Positions 5,008-7,971 of a stretch of DNA of 7,971 nt are shown here, piece by piece (the stretch's first letter is position 1; each line of letters opens with the position of its first letter). The position numbers and the translations under genes were made by a program. Under the pieces are notes generated by a model. It saw only the letters and a program-made list of their open reading frames with translations. It ran no database searches and was not told the origin of the DNA. This DNA comes from an uncultured Chloroflexota bacterium (GTDB lineage: Bacteria > Chloroflexota > Anaerolineae > Aggregatilineales > Phototrophicaceae), in NCBI GenBank assembly GCA_937927665.1, contig CALBRY010000097.1, positions 1-7,971 on the forward strand. The letters are read 5' to 3'.

Positions 5008-7971
5008 ATGACCCCTCCACAGACCGGACGTACTCCCTTATCCATCCAGAGCGCGGAAGCGCGGAAGCTCTTGCGTATCCCGCACCCACTGGATGAACGC
5101 GATGTTTTTGCAACCGATGCCGATCCTGAAATTCGGCGGCTCGGTCGGGCTGCACTGCGCCGCGATGAAATTGATGATCTATTCGCATTGGGCGATCTCT
5201 GCGCACTTCGCAGTCTCACATCGGATCACCGTCTGCTAGTGTTTTATGTCGGCAAAACGTTGATGGCGTACCGCCGCGCCGCCGAACGCGCACGTCATGA
5301 TGTTGACCGCTTGACGGCGCACCGCGCCATCAACCAGTTTATTGATTGGGTCGCGGATACGGCACAGCTTTACCCGACGCGCCGGAATATCGCCGTCGCT
5401 TTGTGGGCTGCTGCCGAAGATGACGAAGGCGACGACGATATTTCTGAACTGCACAACGAAACGATGATCTCGGTTAAGGACGATCATACCGATTCGCAGA
5501 TGAGCGAGAGCGAACTCACGATCGGATCGTCCGAAATGAGTTTGAGCGATGCTCAGTTGGGGACACTTTTGGCGGCGTATCTGCGCCCGTCGATGCTTCA
5601 GCCGAGCGTGAACACCAACAGCATGGGCGACTCGCTTGAACAAACGCAGTTCGCCAACCCGACTGATGCGCCGGAATTTTCTGTGTTCTCCGGAAGTTTT
5701 GACATGCCGGGAGCGATGAACTCCGACGGCAATACGATCGCGCCACCGCGCATCGAACAAAATAACCTGATCACGTATGGCGATGTGAGCGAGGAAAAAG
5801 GCGAATCGCGCATCTTTGGATCGGTGGGTGATGGCGGCGCAAGCGAAACGCACCGCGAAGAAGACCCCGCAAATTCGCTGTCATCGCTGGAAAACGATGC
5901 ACTCAAGCGGCGATCACCGGGTGCTCGTGCGCGCCGTGCAGTTGATCCGGTCGGCGGAGAATTTCGCATCGGCGATATGATCGACACGCGCTACGAAGTC
6001 GCGGATGTACGGCGCGGCGGGATGGGCGTGGTTTATCTGTGCTACGATCACACACAGCGCGAAGCCGTCGCGCTCAAGACATTCCAGAGCAAATTTCTCG
6101 AAAATGAGCGCGCTGTCGCCCGTTTTCAACAAGAAGCATTTACATGGATTCGGCTTGAAAAGCACCGCCACATTGTGCAGGCGCGGTTGGTGCAAAATAT
6201 CGCCGGACGCCCGCATATCATTCTGGAGCATATCAGCGGACCGGAAGGCTTAGAAGCTGACCTCCGCAGTTGGATCGAACACAAGCGGCTGACCGTCCGC
6301 CATGCGATCGAGTTTGGTTTGCATATCGCCTCTGGTATGCAGCACGCCACACAGCGCATCCCCGGCTTGGTTCATCGTGATCTAAAACCCGCCAATATTC
6401 TCGTTACACACGACGGAATCGCCAAAGTGACGGATTTTGGTTTGGTGCGCTCGCTCGATCTGGTTGATCTGCCGCCGCTGATCGAACTCGAACGCGCCAG
6501 CCGCGCCCCGGCAGATGAACGCCTAACCCGCGTCGGTGCGATCATCGGGACAGCGCCTTATATGTCACCGGAACAAGCGCGTTCAAGCGCGGTTGATATG
6601 CGTTCCGATCTGTATGCGTTCGGCTGCCTCGTGTATGAGATGCTCGTCGGTAAGCATATTTTCCCGGTCAAAAAGATGGAGGCGTGGATTCACGCGCATC
6701 TACACGAGCGCCCCTCATTTGAGGTTGCCGCCGCCGCGACACTACCGCCGCGCTTGCAAGCGCTGATCATGGCTTGTCTCGAAAAAGACCCGGCAAACCG
6801 TCCGGCATCATGGACGGAAATTGTGGACGAGTTGAGTTCAATCTTTGGCGATGTGACAGGTGAAGAACCCGCGCTCGAAATCACGGCGCAAGCACTCGAA
6901 GCCCGTGAACTGATGGACAAAGGCTATTCGCTGACAGAACTGGGCAAGCTGGAAGAAGCGCTCGATGCGTATGATCAAGCGATTGCGCTTCAGCCGGATT
7001 ACGCTTGGGCATGGGCGCGTAAAGGACGCACGCTGCGCTTGCTCAACCGCTATGAAGCGGCAATCGCCTGTTATGACGAATCGCTGCGGATTCAACCGGG
7101 GTATGCGTGGGCGTGGAAGGGAAAAGGCATCGTCCTTGAGCGTATGGGACAGCCGCTTGACGCGCTGGAATGCTACCAAACTGCCACGCGTATCGATCCC
7201 GACGACGTATGGAACTGGTACAACCAAGCCGACGCGCTCCAGAATACCGGGCGTTATGAAGAAGCTGTCGCACTCCTCAAACAGGCGCTCAAGCTCGATC
7301 CGCTGCACCCGAATAGCTGGGCGAAACTCGGTCAGGTGTACCGCTTGATGCACGATTTTTCGAGCGCACTGCACGCCTATCAACAAGCGATCGACCTCGA
7401 TCCGACCTACGCATGGGCGCAAAACGGCTACGGCTTGGCGATGAAAGCGCTTGGTCAGCACAAAGAAGCACTGCTGGCGTTCAAACGGGCGGCGCGCTAC
7501 CAACCCGACGAAGTCTGGCACTGGTACAACCTCACCGAAATGCTGGTTGAACTCACCCAGTACGAAGAAGCCGAACAGCCCGCTCAGGAAGCGGTGCGGA
7601 TCAACCCGGAACATGCGTACAGTTGGGCGAAACTCGGACAAGTGCTGCGTTATCTCAAGCATTATGAAGACGCGCTCGCCGCGTATGATCGCGCCATTCG
7701 CCTACAACCGGATTACGCATGGGCGATCAACGGCAAGGGCATCGTCCTCGAACGCATGGGTCGCTTGGAAGACGCGCTCAACTGCTACAATCGCGCTGCC
7801 GAAATTCAGGACGATTACGTCTGGCACTGCTGGTACAATCAGGGCAACGTCCTCTCGCTGATGGGGCGCTATGCCGAAGCCGTTCCTATCCTCGAAAAAG
7901 TGACACAGGTCATGCCCGCCCACGCGCAGAGTTGGGCGCGTATGGGAAACGCCCTCCGCAACCTCAAGCAG
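5008..7971 (+). CDS. Ser/Thr protein kinase with N-terminal unknown module and C-terminal TPR array (partial, runs past right edge)
   Basis: One uninterrupted frame of 988 codons from ATG 5008 to the window edge, with no stop reached. Residues about 25-135 form a helical, charged module I do not recognise. Residues about 135-325 are an acidic, Ser/Thr/Asn-rich, probably disordered linker. The Hanks kinase domain (about 328-612) has loop 'RRGGMGVVY' (335-343), Lys357 in 'VALK', helix-C Glu376, HRDLKPAN with Asp458 and Asn463, DFG at 476-478 and 'SPEQ' at 520-523. All catalytic residues are present, but the first loop glycine is Arg335 and the activation segment is about 21 residues longer than in the upstream kinase. 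From about 632 to the edge lie ten full TPRs and one partial, a protein-protein interaction scaffold. No membrane helix was seen, so it is probably cytoplasmic. It lies 14 bases after the Clp stop, so co-transcription is likely. An in-frame GTG at 4990 overlapping that stop would add six residues. The ribosome-binding site is weak for both starts. Confidence 0.92.
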   Translation, partial: MTPPQTGRTPLSIQSAEARKLLRIPHPLDERDVFATDADPEIRRLGRAALRRDEIDDLFALGDLCALRSLTSDHRLLVFYVGKTLMAYRRAAERARHDVDRLTAHRAINQFIDWVADTAQLYPTRRNIAVALWAAAEDDEGDDDISELHNETMISVKDDHTDSQMSESELTIGSSEMSLSDAQLGTLLAAYLRPSMLQPSVNTNSMGDSLEQTQFANPTDAPEFSVFSGSFDMPGAMNSDGNTIAPPRIEQNNLITYGDVSEEKGESRIFGSVGDGGASETHREEDPANSLSSLENDALKRRSPGARARRAVDPVGGEFRIGDMIDTRYEVADVRRGGMGVVYLCYDHTQREAVALKTFQSKFLENERAVARFQQEAFTWIRLEKHRHIVQARLVQNIAGRPHIILEHISGPEGLEADLRSWIEHKRLTVRHAIEFGLHIASGMQHATQRIPGLVHRDLKPANILVTHDGIAKVTDFGLVRSLDLVDLPPLIELERASRAPADERLTRVGAIIGTAPYMSPEQARSSAVDMRSDLYAFGCLVYEMLVGKHIFPVKKMEAWIHAHLHERPSFEVAAAATLPPRLQALIMACLEKDPANRPASWTEIVDELSSIFGDVTGEEPALEITAQALEARELMDKGYSLTELGKLEEALDAYDQAIALQPDYAWAWARKGRTLRLLNRYEAAIACYDESLRIQPGYAWAWKGKGIVLERMGQPLDALECYQTATRIDPDDVWNWYNQADALQNTGRYEEAVALLKQALKLDPLHPNSWAKLGQVYRLMHDFSSALHAYQQAIDLDPTYAWAQNGYGLAMKALGQHKEALLAFKRAARYQPDEVWHWYNLTEMLVELTQYEEAEQPAQEAVRINPEHAYSWAKLGQVLRYLKHYEDALAAYDRAIRLQPDYAWAINGKGIVLERMGRLEDALNCYNRAAEIQDDYVWHCWYNQGNVLSLMGRYAEAVPILEKVTQVMPAHAQSWARMGNALRNLKQ
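7000..7971 (+). repeat. TPR-coding array with a 306-base (three-TPR) higher-order period
   Basis: Each 102-base unit encodes one 34-residue TPR. Three types alternate strictly. Type A reads like 'SWAKLGQVLR' (7306, 7612, 7921; also 7000 in a looser form). Type B reads like 'YAWAINGKGIVLERMG' (7102, 7408, 7714). Type C has a 'VWxWYN' core (7204, 7510, 7816). Equivalent Tyr codons of type B lie exactly 306 bases apart. Type B copies at 7102 and 7714 are also visibly alike at DNA level, for example GGCATCGTCCT in both. The last type C copy carries one extra codon, making that period 309. The pattern is best explained by duplication of a three-TPR block. Confidence 0.85.

Noticed and set aside
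5236..5853. 205-codon open frame on the minus strand.
   Set aside because: It is antisense to the N-terminal part of the kinase-TPR gene, which is open without a break for 988 codons.
6838..7662. 274-codon open frame on the minus strand.
   Set aside because: It is antisense to the TPR array, whose repeats and motifs are clearly coding on the plus strand; its apparent repeats mirror the TPR period.

Overview
The window reads as bacterial chromosome with moderately high GC, and most likely comes from a member of the Chloroflexota, perhaps an Anaerolineae-like lineage. This is inferred from style, not from a marker gene. The signs are Hanks-type Ser/Thr kinases carrying a single membrane helix, a Thr/Pro-rich stalk and a small secreted-side domain; a cytoplasmic kinase fused to a long TPR array; and promoter-like motifs of the form TGCGCTATA(A/C)T. 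No rRNA, tRNA, CRISPR array, insertion sequence or integrase was seen.

Layout. (1) About 3-503, plus strand: the 3' end of a gene that enters from the left. It encodes a winged-helix-like segment, an Arg-rich stretch, one membrane helix and a short Pro/Thr tail. (2) 500-2350, minus strand: a complete 616-residue membrane Ser/Thr kinase with an extracytoplasmic C-terminal domain. It converges on gene 1, and both stop codons are read from the same TTAA. (3) 2351-2584: a short divergent control region with a good sigma70-type promoter for the kinase and a weaker -10-like element facing right. (4) 2585-4993, plus strand: a ClpC-like double-AAA+ unfoldase that lacks the coiled-coil middle domain and has altered pore loops, but keeps both nucleotide sites and an LGF tripeptide where ClpP-docking loops lie. 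(5) 5008 to beyond the right edge, plus strand: a very large kinase with an unrecognised N-terminal module, an acidic Ser/Thr-rich linker, a Hanks kinase domain and at least ten TPRs. The gap to the Clp gene is only 14 bases, so the two are probably one transcript. Coding density is near complete, and no stretch over 300 bases lacks a gene.

How the genes may work together (inference). A membrane kinase that could sense something outside the cell sits back to back with an operon pairing a protein unfoldase with a soluble kinase bearing a protein-binding TPR scaffold. This would suit phosphorylation-controlled protein remodelling or proteolysis. The most distinctive points are the unusual Clp unfoldase, its coupling to a kinase-TPR protein, and a strict three-TPR (306-base) higher-order repeat in that array.
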